Program-made: the position numbers and the translations under genes
DNA from: Synechococcus sp. LTW-R
GTDB taxonomy: Bacteria > Cyanobacteriota > Cyanobacteriia > PCC-6307 > Cyanobiaceae
Direction of reading: 5' to 3'
NCBI RefSeq assembly: GCF_014217875.1
Contig: NZ_CP059060.1
Coordinates: 310,001 to 374,000 of the forward strand
DNA: 64,000 nt
The notes under the pieces: model-generated
Told to the model about the DNA's origin: nothing
Seen by the model: the letters and a program-made list of their open reading frames with translations, nothing else
The model's database searches: none
Shown: piece by piece, positions 8,544 to 17,536 of the stretch
Layout: the number at the start of each line of letters is the position of its first letter
How positions within the stretch are numbered: the stretch's first letter is position 1

Positions 8544-9950
8544 GTGACGGTGCAGCAGGGAGAAACGCTGTGGCGTCAGGTTCAAGAAGCACTCCAAGGG
8601 AACCTCTCCAAGCCCACCTTTGAGACCTGGATTCGTCCAGCGACCTGTGTCGCGCTCCAGGGCAACGAACTGCAGCTGCTCGCCCCCAACACCTTTGCCT
8701 GCGGCTGGCTGCGCAAGAACTACCTGAGCACCATCGCGGCGGTGGCTAGCGAGATCGCCGGTCGCTCGATCGCGGTCAGCGTGGAAGCCGGTGGCGAATC
8801 GGCTCAGGGCATCACCCTGAACGGTCAGCCCCCCACCACCGCCGGCGTGGACGCGGCCCCCGGCAGTCCCGCCCCCCAGCAACGCACCGCTACGGGGGAA
8901 GCCCCGCGCAAGCTGGCCCCGGGCCTGAATCCCCGCTACGTCTTCAACCGGTTTGTGGTGGGGCCGAACAGCCGCATGGCCCACGCGGCGGCCCTCGCCG
9001 TTGCGGAATCCCCCGGCCGGGAATTCAATCCCCTCTTCATCTGCGGTGGCGTGGGTCTGGGCAAGACCCACCTGATGCAGGCCATCGGCCACTACCGCCT
9101 CGAGATTGACCCTGACGCCCGGGTCGCCTACGTCAGCACCGAGACCTTCACCAACGATTTGATCCAAGCCATCCGCAAGGACGGCATGCAGAAATTCCGG
9201 GACCGCTACCGGGCTGCTGATCTGATCCTGGTGGACGACATCCAATTCATCGAAGGCAAGGAGTACACCCAAGAGGAGTTCTTCCACACCTTCAACGCCC
9301 TGCATGAAGCCGGGCGCCAGATCGTCATCGCCAGCGATCGCCCCCCCAGCCAAATCCCCCGGCTGCAGGAGCGCTTGATCTCACGCTTCTCGATGGGCCT
9401 GATCGCCGACATCCAGACCCCGGATCTGGAAACGCGGATGGCGATCCTGCACAAAAAGGTCGAGCACGAGCGGGTCAGCTTGCCCCGGGACTTGATCCAC
9501 TACCTGGCGGGTCGCTTCACCTCCAACATCCGTGAACTCGAGGGTGCTTTGACTCGGGCCGTGGCCTTTGCCTCGATCACCGGCCTGCCGATGACGGTGG
9601 AATCGGTCGCGCCGATGCTCGATCCCGCGGGCGTTGAGGTGGAGGTCACTCCGGATCAAGTGCTCAGCAAGGTGGCCGAGGTCTTTGGTGTCGGCGTCGA
9701 TGAGATGAAGAGCGCCAGCCGCAAACGGGCCGTCAGCCAAGCCCGCCAGGTGGGCATGTATCTGATGCGCCAGGGCACCAACCTCTCCCTACCCCGCATT
9801 GGCGATGCCTTTGGCGGCAAGGATCACTCCACGGTGATGTACGCCGTCGAGCAAACCGAGAAGAAGCTCGCGGCCGATCCCCAGCTGGGTCGCCAGGTTC
9901 AGCAGGTGCGCGATCTCCTTCAGATCGACTCCCGCCGCCGCACCCGCTAG
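8544..9950 (+). CDS. dnaA: Chromosomal replication initiator DnaA
   Basis: A 468-residue initiator. Domain I is residues 1-85, a low-complexity linker (~95-125, rich in Pro/Ala/Thr) is domain II, the AAA+ domain has Walker [10 protein letters not shown] at 168-176 and Walker [10 protein letters not shown] near 231, and the C-terminal DNA-binding domain carries the signature [11 protein letters not shown]. The start is GTG at 8544. No DnaA-box cluster (TTATCCACA-like) is visible in the 54 bases upstream or near the 3' end, so this gene does not mark an obvious origin. The 3' end converges on cbbX with a three-base gap. Confidence 0.97.
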   Translation: MTVQQGETLWRQVQEALQGNLSKPTFETWIRPATCVALQGNELQLLAPNTFACGWLRKNYLSTIAAVASEIAGRSIAVSVEAGGESAQGITLNGQPPTTAGVDAAPGSPAPQQRTATGEAPRKLAPGLNPRYVFNRFVVGPNSRMAHAAALAVAESPGREFNPLFICGGVGLGKTHLMQAIGHYRLEIDPDARVAYVSTETFTNDLIQAIRKDGMQKFRDRYRAADLILVDDIQFIEGKEYTQEEFFHTFNALHEAGRQIVIASDRPPSQIPRLQERLISRFSMGLIADIQTPDLETRMAILHKKVEHERVSLPRDLIHYLAGRFTSNIRELEGALTRAVAFASITGLPMTVESVAPMLDPAGVEVEVTPDQVLSKVAEVFGVGVDEMKSASRKRAVSQARQVGMYLMRQGTNLSLPRIGDAFGGKDHSTVMYAVEQTEKKLAADPQLGRQVQQVRDLLQIDSRRRTR

Positions 9951-9953
9951 GCG

Positions 9954-10886
9954 TTAATCGGTGATCGGCTCACTGGGGTCGAGGCCTTCGACTTCACCGG
10001 AGAAGACGCGGCTGGCGGTGATGTCATCCGCTTCGAGAGTCATCAGATCCAGCTTGGTGAGCTGACTGCTGTTCATCACCTTGAACAGACGATTGGCCTG
10101 GCGCATCCGTGCGCGATCGATCGCATTGCGGATCGAGCGGGCATTCGCAAAGAACGGCAGTTGCATGCGCCGATCGATGTAATCCGCGAAGGCTGCCAGG
10201 GCCTCCTCGCTGAAGCGGTAGTTCTCCTCCGCCAGGATCAACCGGGCAATCGCGAGCAGCTCACTCGCGCTGTAGTCCGGGAAATCAATGTGATTGGCGA
10301 CCCGGGAGGAGAGACCTGGATTGCTTTGGTAGAAGACATCCATACGCTCCTTGTAGCCCGCAAAGATGACGACGAGGTCATCGCGGTTGTTCTCCATCAC
10401 CTGGAGCAGGATCTCGATCGCCTCCGCGCCGTAGTCCCGCTCGTTTTCAGGACGATAGAGGTAGTAGGCCTCGTCGATGAACAGCACCCCGCCCATCGCC
10501 TTTTTGAGCATCTCCCGCGTTTTCGGTGCGGTGTGGCCGATGTATTGCCCCACCAGATCATCCCGGGTGGCGGTGACCACATGGCCTTTGCGCACATAGC
10601 CGAGCTTGTGCAGAATCTGCGACATTCGCTCGGCCACGGTCGTCTTGCCCGTGCCCGGCCGACCCGTGAAGGACATGTGCAGGCTGGGGGCCGTCGTGGA
10701 GAGCCCCACCTGCTTGCGGGCGCGATCGACGACCAGCAGAGCCGCGATTTCACGGATCCGCGTTTTCACGGGTTTGAGGCCGATCAGCTCCCGGTCGAGT
10801 TGATCAAGAACGTCCTGAACCTCGGCGCCTTCGTAGGCGGCCTGGAGATCAACCGGCGTGCTGTCGGGCTGCTCAGATGAGACCAT
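9954..10886 (-). CDS. cbbX: CbbX, red-type Rubisco activase
   Basis: A 310-residue AAA+ protein that remodels inhibited form I Rubisco. Walker [10 protein letters not shown], Walker [12 protein letters not shown] and sensor segment [11 protein letters not shown] are all present. CbbX hexamers release tight-binding sugar phosphates by pulling the C terminus of the large subunit; alpha-cyanobacteria carry it with their form IA enzyme. The ATG at 10884-10886 overlaps the end of the acRAF gene by 14 bases; a TTG at 10901 is an alternative. It is the last gene of the CO2-concentrating island. Confidence 0.93.
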   Translation of the reverse strand: MVSSEQPDSTPVDLQAAYEGAEVQDVLDQLDRELIGLKPVKTRIREIAALLVVDRARKQVGLSTTAPSLHMSFTGRPGTGKTTVAERMSQILHKLGYVRKGHVVTATRDDLVGQYIGHTAPKTREMLKKAMGGVLFIDEAYYLYRPENERDYGAEAIEILLQVMENNRDDLVVIFAGYKERMDVFYQSNPGLSSRVANHIDFPDYSASELLAIARLILAEENYRFSEEALAAFADYIDRRMQLPFFANARSIRNAIDRARMRQANRLFKVMNSSQLTKLDLMTLEADDITASRVFSGEVEGLDPSEPITD

Positions 10887-11127
10887 CGATGGCAGCGGCA
10901 AACGCGTGGTCAGCCTCGCCGATATTGGCCCCCTCCTCTTCAGGCCTCAGGGTGATGTTCACGTATGTACGACCAAAACTGAGGTCGGGGTAACGCCCTT
11001 CCTGTTCACAGAAGTCGTTGAGGCGATCCAGAAAAGCCCGATTGCCTGCGTAATCCTCGAATTCAATCCGGCATTCCAGCCATTCGACGCGATCGGGCTT
11101 GGGCCGTGGGTTCCAACGTTGATCCAT
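10873..11127 (-). CDS. acRAF: acRAF, pterin-dehydratase-like Rubisco assembly factor
   Basis: An 84-residue protein with the pterin-4a-carbinolamine dehydratase fold, recognised from [23 protein letters not shown] (split here as helix-strand) and [14 protein letters not shown]. The positions that in true dehydratases supply catalytic histidines are replaced: Tyr precedes PDLSFG, and the usual THxxGG loop reads EEEGAN. This fits the non-catalytic alpha-carboxysome relative shown to help Rubisco assembly. It sits between chpX and cbbX, overlapping cbbX. The function rests on family and context. Confidence 0.85.
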   Translation of the reverse strand: MDQRWNPRPKPDRVEWLECRIEFEDYAGNRAFLDRLNDFCEQEGRYPDLSFGRTYVNITLRPEEEGANIGEADHAFAAAIDGLI

Positions 11128-11136
11128 GGCTTGACC

Positions 11137-12279
11137 CTACGCCGCGAGGCAGTCGGTCCTGCCGATCACCAGGCGACCTGCCCAGGAGGCGGCATAGGCC
11201 CGGTTGGCCTCCTGTTCCTCCGGGTTAGTCGTGTCCAGGGCGTGGGGCATCGTGCCGCTGATGGCCGCGTTGGTCACGCAGAACATCGACTTCTGGAAGC
11301 TGCGGCAAATCTTTTCGCGCACATCCCCCTCGCCGCGGGTGCGTTCCCAATACCACTCGTGTAGACGCTTGGGCAGATGGCGGTACATGTCCTGCATCAG
11401 CAGGCTGGGCGGAACGCCGGCACCCATCGTGGGTAGGGGATCGGCGTAGAGGGCGCCGTAGGTGAAGGTCGCCTGGTCCGGTGAGATCTGCTGGGCCTGG
11501 GCGTTGTAGCTGACGGTGCCCAGGAAGGGCATGCCCCGCAGGAAGACCGCTTCGACGTAGGGGACGGCCACATCCACCAAGAAGGTGAGCTTGGCCTCGG
11601 GCGGCAGGATCCAGAACCGTTGCCCGCCGATCATCACGCCGTATTCGATCGGGTTGGCGGCGGCCGCCACCAGTCCCTGTTTGATGAAGTCGACCACATC
11701 CGGGATCGAGCGCACGGAGCCAGAGCGCTCAGCCTTGGCCAGATCGATGAACAGATCGCTCATCACCCGCCAGAACTGACCCAGGGCATGGGTCGTGGCG
11801 GCGTTGCGGATCAGTTCGCTCAGGAAATCCGGGAAGAGCGGATGCAGGATTGCCAGCAGCGGGTCGCGCCGGCGCTTGGCGGCGATGATCGCGTTGCAGT
11901 TCTCGGCGAAGGCCTCACTGTCGAAGTAGGCATCCATCCCGCCGGTGGCATGCCAGAGCATGCCTTTCATGCAGTACTCGGCGTACTCGAAGTTGATTCG
12001 GTCGTGGTTGAGATGGCGCCAGATCTTGGCGGGGCTGAGGTCCCCGTCGAGGTACTTGAAGATCGGGAATGGATTGAGGAACTGATGTTCCCCTTGGTAG
12101 ATCAGGTTCTTGCTGTAGGCGTCCAGGACTTCGCCATAGCTCTCGAGCACATCGACGACCTCGATCAGATGATCGGGGGTATCGCTGAGGAGGGTTTCAC
12201 CGCCAAGCAGCTTGGCGATGATCTGCTCGGTGTCGAGGCCGGGGTTGCTGTGAACCAGCTCGGCAGGAATAACAGGCAT
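11137..12279 (-). CDS. chpX: CO2 hydration protein ChpX (CupB)
   Basis: A 380-residue soluble protein that attaches to the NDH-1(4) complex at the thylakoid and converts CO2 to bicarbonate, driven by electron flow. Recognised by the family segments NLIYQGEHQFLNPFP, KIWRHLNHDRINFEYAEYCMKGMLWHATGG and the conserved His/Cys-containing C terminus; these supply candidate zinc ligands. It is encoded directly after ndhD4 (one base gap) as expected for the NdhF4-NdhD4-CupB module. It belongs to the CupB/ChpX rather than CupA/ChpY class because of this pairing. Confidence 0.92.
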   Translation of the reverse strand: MPVIPAELVHSNPGLDTEQIIAKLLGGETLLSDTPDHLIEVVDVLESYGEVLDAYSKNLIYQGEHQFLNPFPIFKYLDGDLSPAKIWRHLNHDRINFEYAEYCMKGMLWHATGGMDAYFDSEAFAENCNAIIAAKRRRDPLLAILHPLFPDFLSELIRNAATTHALGQFWRVMSDLFIDLAKAERSGSVRSIPDVVDFIKQGLVAAAANPIEYGVMIGGQRFWILPPEAKLTFLVDVAVPYVEAVFLRGMPFLGTVSYNAQAQQISPDQATFTYGALYADPLPTMGAGVPPSLLMQDMYRHLPKRLHEWYWERTRGEGDVREKICRSFQKSMFCVTNAAISGTMPHALDTTNPEEQEANRAYAASWAGRLVIGRTDCLAA

Positions 12280-12280
12280 C

Positions 12281-13789
12281 TCAGCTCACTCCCATCGATT
12301 GCAGGGCCAAGGCGGTGATCGAGGTCTCGCTCAGGTAACTGAGGCCAAACGGTAAGAGCCCAAGCGCAACAATCGCTGCCGCCAGGGCGATGGCCGGATA
12401 GGTCTCCCTCGGAGCCACCGGAGCGAGTTGCACGTCCAAGCGGGCGTCCTTGATCGGATCGTCGCTGTCCGGGGTAATGGAGAGGCGGCCGAAGAAGGCG
12501 CGGTTCACCAGCAGCAGGAAGTAGACCGCCGTCAGACCCGAGCCAACCATCGAGAGCAGGGTGGCGACGGGGAAGGCCGCGATGCTGCCGCGGAAGACCA
12601 GGAATTCGGAGATGAAGCCCGCCATGCCGGGCAGGCCGGCGCTGGCCATGACCGCCAGGATCATCAGGGTTCCGGTCAGGGGGAGACCCTTCTCGGGGCT
12701 CAGCAAGCCATGGAGCACCTTGAGATCGCGGGTGCCGGTCTTGCGGTAGACGATGCCCACCAGCAGGAAGAGCAGGGCCGAAATCAGACCGTGGGCCACC
12801 ATCTGGAAGACGGCCCCAAGCAGGCTGATCGGCGTGTTGGCCGCGGCAGCCAAGAGCACGTAACCCATGTGGCCGACCGAGCTGAAGGCCACCATTCGCT
12901 TCATGTCGGTCTGGGCGATGGCCGCCAGGGAGCCATAGAGCACGGAGATGGCCGCCCAAATGGCTAGGCCCGGGGCCAGTTCAGCCCAGGCTTCCGGGAA
13001 GAGCTGCAGACCAAACCGCAGCAGGCCATAGGTGCCGAGTTTCAGCAGCACACCCGCCAGCAGGACCGAGACCGGGGTGGCGGCCTGGGTGTGTGCATCC
13101 GGCAGCCAGTTGTGCAGCGGCACCAGGGGGATCTTGATGCCAAAGCCCAGCAGGATCGCCACCAGCAGAACGATTTGACCGCCCATGGCCAGGCGATCCG
13201 AGAGGACCGGGGTGATGCTGAAGTCGACACTGCCGGTGAGCAGGGCCAAGCCCAGGAAGGCCCCCAGGATCAACATCCCGGAGATGGCCGTAAAGATCAG
13301 GAACTTCGTGGCGGCATAGGCCTTGTTGGCGCCCCCCCAAACTGAGATAAGGAGCCAGAGCGGGATCAGCTCGAGCTCATAGAAGAGGAAGAAGAGCAGC
13401 AGGTTGTCGGCGATGAAGGCACCATTTACGGCACCGCTGATCAGCAGCAGCATCGCGAAGTAGATCCGCGGCCTTCGATCGATATCGCGGGTGATGACCG
13501 CCGAAACCAAAGTCAGGGCGGCATTGATCAGCACCAACGGCAGGGAAAGGCCGTCGATCCCGAGGGAATAATCCAGACCGATGCCCGGCAGCCAGCTGTG
13601 GAATTCCTGCAGCTGCATCCCGGCAATGCCGGGATCGAACTGGACGGTGATCACCAGGCTGGCCAGCAGCTGGACCACAAGGATGGCGATCGTGATCAGG
13701 CGCAGCCGTCCCAGGGGTTGCTCCCCCGGCCAGAGCAGCAGGATGGCGGTCCCCAGGAAGGGGATCAGAAGCAGAGAACTCAGCAACAT
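12281..13789 (-). CDS. ndhD4: NDH-1 subunit 4 (NdhD4), CO2-uptake type
   Basis: A 502-residue antiporter-like subunit of NDH-1 with about 14 membrane helices. The proton-channel core is recognised by YELELIPLWLLISVWGG, PLVPLHNWLPDAHTQAATPVSVLLAG and FSSVGHMGYVLL. Linkage to ndhF4 upstream and chpX downstream marks it as the D4 paralogue used in the CO2-uptake complex instead of respiration. Starts with ATG at 13789, three bases after the ndhF4 stop, so the three genes form one translational block. Confidence 0.93.
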   Translation of the reverse strand: MLLSSLLLIPFLGTAILLLWPGEQPLGRLRLITIAILVVQLLASLVITVQFDPGIAGMQLQEFHSWLPGIGLDYSLGIDGLSLPLVLINAALTLVSAVITRDIDRRPRIYFAMLLLISGAVNGAFIADNLLLFFLFYELELIPLWLLISVWGGANKAYAATKFLIFTAISGMLILGAFLGLALLTGSVDFSITPVLSDRLAMGGQIVLLVAILLGFGIKIPLVPLHNWLPDAHTQAATPVSVLLAGVLLKLGTYGLLRFGLQLFPEAWAELAPGLAIWAAISVLYGSLAAIAQTDMKRMVAFSSVGHMGYVLLAAAANTPISLLGAVFQMVAHGLISALLFLLVGIVYRKTGTRDLKVLHGLLSPEKGLPLTGTLMILAVMASAGLPGMAGFISEFLVFRGSIAAFPVATLLSMVGSGLTAVYFLLLVNRAFFGRLSITPDSDDPIKDARLDVQLAPVAPRETYPAIALAAAIVALGLLPFGLSYLSETSITALALQSMGVS

Positions 13790-13792
13790 CGA

Positions 13793-15652
13793 TCAACCTC
13801 CCCGTCCGAGCTGGAGCACACCGAGCAGCAAGACAATCGCCAGCAACACCGTCAGCACGTAGCTCTGGGTCTTACCGCTGACGCTGAGCTTCAGTCCGTT
13901 GGCGGTGGCCATCGAGAGGTTGCCGACACCATCGGCCATGGCCTTGATCACGTTGAGATCAAACCAGAGGGTGAATTGCGCCAGGTTGGCCACGAGGCTG
14001 ACGACCGTGCGCTTGTAAATCTCCGGCGTGTAGAAGTCGTAGGCCAGCAGATCCTGCAGGGTTCGGATCCACGGCGTTGTGGAGCGTGACCAGAACTGAT
14101 CGAGGGGGATCAGGGCTCCGATCACCACACCGATCAGGCCGGAAACTGAGACCGCACCGGCCACCGGAAGGCTGAAGGAGGCGATTCCTGGTACGGGATC
14201 GATGCGCTGCATCATCGCGGGCAGCAGCAGCACGATCACGCTCAGGCTGACCATGGGCAGGGCCATCAACCAATTGACCTCAGGCGCACGCTTGGTCTTC
14301 GGCAGAGGCTTCCCAAGGAACAAGGAGCGGTAGACCCGGGTGGAGTTCGTGGCCGTCAGCAGGTTGGTGAGTAAGAAAACCACCGCAAAGCCCGGCGCGC
14401 TGTCCTGGAGGCTGTTGACCATGAGGCCGTAGCACCAGAAGGAGCCGAGGGGCAGCAGACCGACGACGCCGGCGCTGCCGATGATGAAGGCCAAGGAGGT
14501 CGCGGGCATGCGGGTGCCAATGCCGCCGAGCTCCGTCAGGTCCTGACAGTTGGTGGTGGCGATGATGCTGCCCACCCCCATGAACTGCAGCGCCCGGGCC
14601 AGGCCATGGGCGAAGAGCAAGAGCAGGGCAATGCCAGGCAGTTGGAGGGCGATCGCGATGAAAACGAGACCCAGATAGGAGGTCGTCGAGTAACTGAAGG
14701 CGCGTTTGAGGTCCACCTGGGCCAAGGAGACCAGGGCTCCACCGATCGCACTGATGGCTCCGACCGCCAGCAAGACATCAGTGGCGACCGGCGAGAGCCG
14801 AACGATCGGCATCAGCTTCATCAGCACGATCGCCCCGCAGGTCACCACGACGGAATTCCTCAGGATCGAAGCCGGGTTCGGGCCCTCCATGGCTTCGTCG
14901 AGCCAAAGGTGCATCGGGAACTGGGCGCACTTGCCCATCGGGCCTGCAATCAGGCCGAGGCCCAACAGGCTGATGCCGAGTGGTCCGAGGGCCCCCGTTC
15001 CCTTGAGGTTGCCGGCCCAGTCGTAGAGGTCGTTGAACTCCATCGAGCCGGCAAAGGCCGAGAGTGCAACCACCCCCATCAACAGCAGAACATCGCCAAC
15101 GCGCTTGGTCAGGAAAGCGTCGCGGGCGGCGGTCACGACCAAGGGCTGGGCATACCAGAACCCCACCAGCAGATAGGTCGAAAGCGTGAGCATCTCCAGC
15201 AGGAAATAGCTCATGAAGAGGTTGCTGCTGAGCACCACACCGCTCATGGCCCCTTCGAAGAAACCGATCAGGGCGTAGAAGCGGGCCAGGGACCACTCTT
15301 TGTCGAGGTAGCCCAGGGCATAGACCTGGCAGATCAGGCTCATCGTCGTGACGAACTCCAGCGCAGCCAGATTCGTCAGCGAGAGATCGAAGCCAATGCG
15401 GAGATTCAAGTCAGCGGCCTGGAACCAGGCCAGATCGACATGCTGCGGTCCGATCTCGTAGACCGAGCGGATCACCAGGCTGCCGTGCACAACGGCGAGC
15501 AACGTGATCAACAGATTGAGGTAGGCCGCCGGACGGGGGCCATTGCGCTTGATCCACCCCGTCGCCCAGGGCAACGACAGGAGCATCCCACTGAACCCGT
15601 AGATCGGGATCAGCCAGATCAGTTGCAGGGGGAGGGGTAGAGCGGCGCTCAA
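13793..15652 (-). CDS. ndhF4: NDH-1 subunit 5 (NdhF4), CO2-uptake type
   Basis: A 619-residue distal antiporter-like subunit with about 15-16 membrane helices. Typical features include LTNLAALEFVTTMSLICQVYALGYL, the channel region KCAQFPMHLWLDEAMEGPNPASILRNS, and YSTTSYLGLVFIA. Together with NdhD4 and ChpX it forms the low-affinity constitutive CO2-uptake module. It is preceded by 93 bases without a gene, separating it from the bacterioferritin gene; nothing terminator-like is seen there, so it may still be read through from the cso operon. Confidence 0.93.
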   Translation of the reverse strand: MSAALPLPLQLIWLIPIYGFSGMLLSLPWATGWIKRNGPRPAAYLNLLITLLAVVHGSLVIRSVYEIGPQHVDLAWFQAADLNLRIGFDLSLTNLAALEFVTTMSLICQVYALGYLDKEWSLARFYALIGFFEGAMSGVVLSSNLFMSYFLLEMLTLSTYLLVGFWYAQPLVVTAARDAFLTKRVGDVLLLMGVVALSAFAGSMEFNDLYDWAGNLKGTGALGPLGISLLGLGLIAGPMGKCAQFPMHLWLDEAMEGPNPASILRNSVVVTCGAIVLMKLMPIVRLSPVATDVLLAVGAISAIGGALVSLAQVDLKRAFSYSTTSYLGLVFIAIALQLPGIALLLLFAHGLARALQFMGVGSIIATTNCQDLTELGGIGTRMPATSLAFIIGSAGVVGLLPLGSFWCYGLMVNSLQDSAPGFAVVFLLTNLLTATNSTRVYRSLFLGKPLPKTKRAPEVNWLMALPMVSLSVIVLLLPAMMQRIDPVPGIASFSLPVAGAVSVSGLIGVVIGALIPLDQFWSRSTTPWIRTLQDLLAYDFYTPEIYKRTVVSLVANLAQFTLWFDLNVIKAMADGVGNLSMATANGLKLSVSGKTQSYVLTVLLAIVLLLGVLQLGRGG

Positions 15653-15745
15653 ACGGTTAAAGAATTGGGCCGCCGAATGCGGCTTCGGTGGCGGAATTTA
15701 GGCGCTTCTGATGCCGATTGACGAAACCAGAAGCATCCAAGCGAC

Positions 15746-16255
15746 TCAGAAGCTGGCGCGGTCCTGCAGGGTTCCGCGGCGGCGGTTGCCGTAACGGCCA
15801 TACCCACGTGGACGGCGACCGCCGAGCTCCTTGAGCCAGGCCTCCAGGTCCTGCATATGGTGCTGCTCGTCGTCCAGCAGGGACTGGAAGAAGGCCGCGT
15901 TGTTTTGGTCGTTCAGCAGACGACAAAAACGCACGGCTTCGTCGTAGTGGCTGACGAGTTGCTGCTCCAGATCGGCGTTCTGCTCGAGCAGTCCCACCAG
16001 ATCGGTGGCGTGGGTGACCGGCTGCAGTTGGGAGGCTGCCGGTGCCACGCCAAGGGAGAGCATCTGCTGGACGATCCGCTCAGCGTGTTGCATCTCCTCC
16101 ACGGTTTCCTCGCGGAACCGTTCGGCGGATGCCTCATCACCCCAGAGCCCCGCGAGGGAGGCCTGGGTCATGTACTGCTGAACAGCGGTCAGCTCAAGGC
16201 TGAGGGCTCGCCCCAGAAAACCCAGGACGCGCGGATGGACGGCGTCCATGGTCAT
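15746..16255 (-). CDS. Bacterioferritin-type diiron protein encoded in the cso operon
   Basis: A 169-residue four-helix ferritin-like protein. Ferroxidase ligands are visible as LSLEL (Glu, helix A), EEMQHAE (ExxH plus the Met at the haem-ligand position of bacterioferritin), and DDEQHHMQ in helix D. Such a core would oxidise and store iron. Unusual is a C-terminal extension of about 25 residues rich in Arg, Gly and Tyr (GGRRPRGYGRYGNRRRG). Its ATG overlaps the csoS1E stop (ATGA), so it is translated from the carboxysome message. Bacterioferritin genes are known beside alpha-carboxysome operons, but whether the protein enters the shell is not settled here. Confidence 0.88.
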   Translation of the reverse strand: MTMDAVHPRVLGFLGRALSLELTAVQQYMTQASLAGLWGDEASAERFREETVEEMQHAERIVQQMLSLGVAPAASQLQPVTHATDLVGLLEQNADLEQQLVSHYDEAVRFCRLLNDQNNAAFFQSLLDDEQHHMQDLEAWLKELGGRRPRGYGRYGNRRRGTLQDRASF

Positions 16256-16911
16256 CAGGCCCGGCGGTTGTTGGTGCTGGACAGGGCGGGCTCCACTTCG
16301 GCGTGGGGGCGGGCAATGATGTGGGCTGCCACGAGGCCGTCACCCACGCGCTCGCAGGCGTCGGCGCCAGCGCGAACGGCGGCGTTCACAGCACCGGTTT
16401 CGCCACGCACCAGCACGGTGACGTAGCCACCACCGACGAACTCGCGACCGATCAGGGTCACTTCAGCCGCCTTGGTCATGGCATCAGCTGCTTCGATCGC
16501 GGGCACCAGACCGCGGGTCTCGATCATGCCGAGAGCAATGCCTTGAACGGAAGAAGCCATGGGGGAGGTGCGAGTGGAGGGGGTAGAGCGGTTGCCGCCG
16601 GAGCCCGAGCCGGAGGCAGAGGAGCGAGAGGCCGCAGCGCGGGTGCTGCGGCGGGCGGCCGGAGCCGCCTTGGCGGCGGAGCTGGCCGCGGTTTTCGCGG
16701 GGGTCGAAGCGACCGTCTTGGCGGTCACCGTCACGGGGGCAGAGGCTGCCGCCGGAGCGGGGGTGCTGGCCTTGGCGGCCGCCGCGGGGATCGCGGTCAC
16801 CGGAGTGGTCCCGGCCGCAGGCTTAGCGGCAGCTGCTTTGGCGGCAGAAGGCTTCGCGCTGGTTTTTGCGCTCGCTGACGTGCTGGTGGCTCGGGATCGT
16901 GGTGTGGCCAT
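16255..16911 (-). CDS. csoS1E: CsoS1E, BMC-domain shell protein with long N-terminal extension
   Basis: A 218-residue protein. Residues 118-218 are one bacterial-microcompartment domain ([20 protein letters not shown]..., pore-region [14 protein letters not shown]), nearly identical to CsoS1 of this locus. Residues 1-117 are an Ala/Ser/Thr/Pro/Lys-rich low-complexity extension with basic dots (MATPRSRATS, ARRSTRAAASR). The domain forms hexameric shell tiles; the extension should face one side of the shell. Met118 could act as a second start producing a plain hexamer subunit, but no Shine-Dalgarno precedes it. ATG at 16911 is chosen. Similar extended paralogues occur in some marine Synechococcus and Prochlorococcus. 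Confidence 0.9.
   Translation of the reverse strand: MATPRSRATSTSASAKTSAKPSAAKAAAAKPAAGTTPVTAIPAAAAKASTPAPAAASAPVTVTAKTVASTPAKTAASSAAKAAPAARRSTRAAASRSSASGSGSGGNRSTPSTRTSPMASSVQGIALGMIETRGLVPAIEAADAMTKAAEVTLIGREFVGGGYVTVLVRGETGAVNAAVRAGADACERVGDGLVAAHIIARPHAEVEPALSSTNNRRA
16291..16556 (-). repeat. BMC-domain duplication shared with csoS1 (copy at about 23812-24080)
   Basis: The BMC part of csoS1E and csoS1 share long identical stretches at DNA level, for example the segment around ACCCACGCGCTCGCAGGC. At protein level about 90 of 100 residues agree. This is a direct repeat 7.5 kb apart and a possible substrate for recombination or gene conversion. Confidence 0.8.
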
Positions 16912-16993
16912 GACGGTGATGGGCTAAGCCCGGTGGATGGTCGCTGGTGGAAACGGAATGGACCCAGGCTGGCTGGGAGGAACGCAGGGCTCC

Positions 16994-17245
16994 TTAGCCG
17001 TCGGGCGACCAGTGGTCGATGATGCCGCCGATCGTGAGATCGGTGAACAAGTTGGCGTTGCCGGTGGCGTGGCGGGCAGCGGAGCCACTGGCGGTGAACA
17101 CCCAATTGCCGGGGGAGGCACCCACCGGATCGGTGGCGACGTTCAACTTGCCCTTGGAGTTGCGCAAGATCCGCAGGTTTTGGTGGGCGAAGCCCTCCAC
17201 CCGTTGGGTGCAGACCATCGATCCCATCACCTGCATGATCTCCAT
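16994..17245 (-). CDS. csoS4B: Carboxysome vertex protein CsoS4B
   Basis: An 83-residue pentameric vertex protein (BMC-P, EutN/CcmL family) that closes the corners of the icosahedral shell. Family features are MEIMQVMGSMVCTQRVEG at the N terminus, DPVGASPGNWVFTASGSAAR in the centre and a C-terminal IGGIIDHW. Its ATG overlaps the csoS4A stop by one base (TAATG). The 82 bases between its stop and csoS1E contain no clear signal. Confidence 0.95.
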   Translation of the reverse strand: MEIMQVMGSMVCTQRVEGFAHQNLRILRNSKGKLNVATDPVGASPGNWVFTASGSAARHATGNANLFTDLTIGGIIDHWSPDG

Positions 17246-17535
17246 TACTTGGCTGCCCCTTGGGGTTTGCCCGCCGCCATCTCTTTGCCGGCGTCTGGAT
17301 CCCAGTGGTCGATGATTCCGACGATCGTCAGATCGCTCGGATAGGACTTGCTGCCGGCCGCTTCGCGGGCCGCGGAGCTACCGACGCAAATCACCCAATC
17401 GCCGGGGATGGCACCGACGGCATCGACAGCCACCTTCTGGGTGCTGCCATCGAGCACGACCTGGAGGTGTTTGTGCTGGAAGTCCGCGATGCGGTTGGTG
17501 GAAACCAGTGGCTTCACCACTTTGCAGATCAACAT
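17245..17535 (-). CDS. csoS4A: Carboxysome vertex protein CsoS4A
   Basis: A 96-residue pentameric vertex protein paralogous to CsoS4B. It has MLICKVVKPLVSTNRI, the loop AVGAIPGDWVICVGSSAARE and VGIIDHWDP. About a dozen extra residues (KEMAAGKPQGAAK) follow the fold at the C terminus. The start lies one base after the csoSCA stop, consistent with strict co-translation in the shell operon. Confidence 0.96.
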   Translation of the reverse strand: MLICKVVKPLVSTNRIADFQHKHLQVVLDGSTQKVAVDAVGAIPGDWVICVGSSAAREAAGSKSYPSDLTIVGIIDHWDPDAGKEMAAGKPQGAAK

Positions 17536-17536
17536 G

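Noticed and set aside
14606-15640. 344-codon open frame opposite ndhF4
   Set aside because: Charged, low-complexity antisense translation; ndhF4 is certain.
15657-15926. 89-codon minus-strand ORF across the bacterioferritin 3' end
   Set aside because: Lies in a different frame over the ferritin gene and has no plausible start or family.
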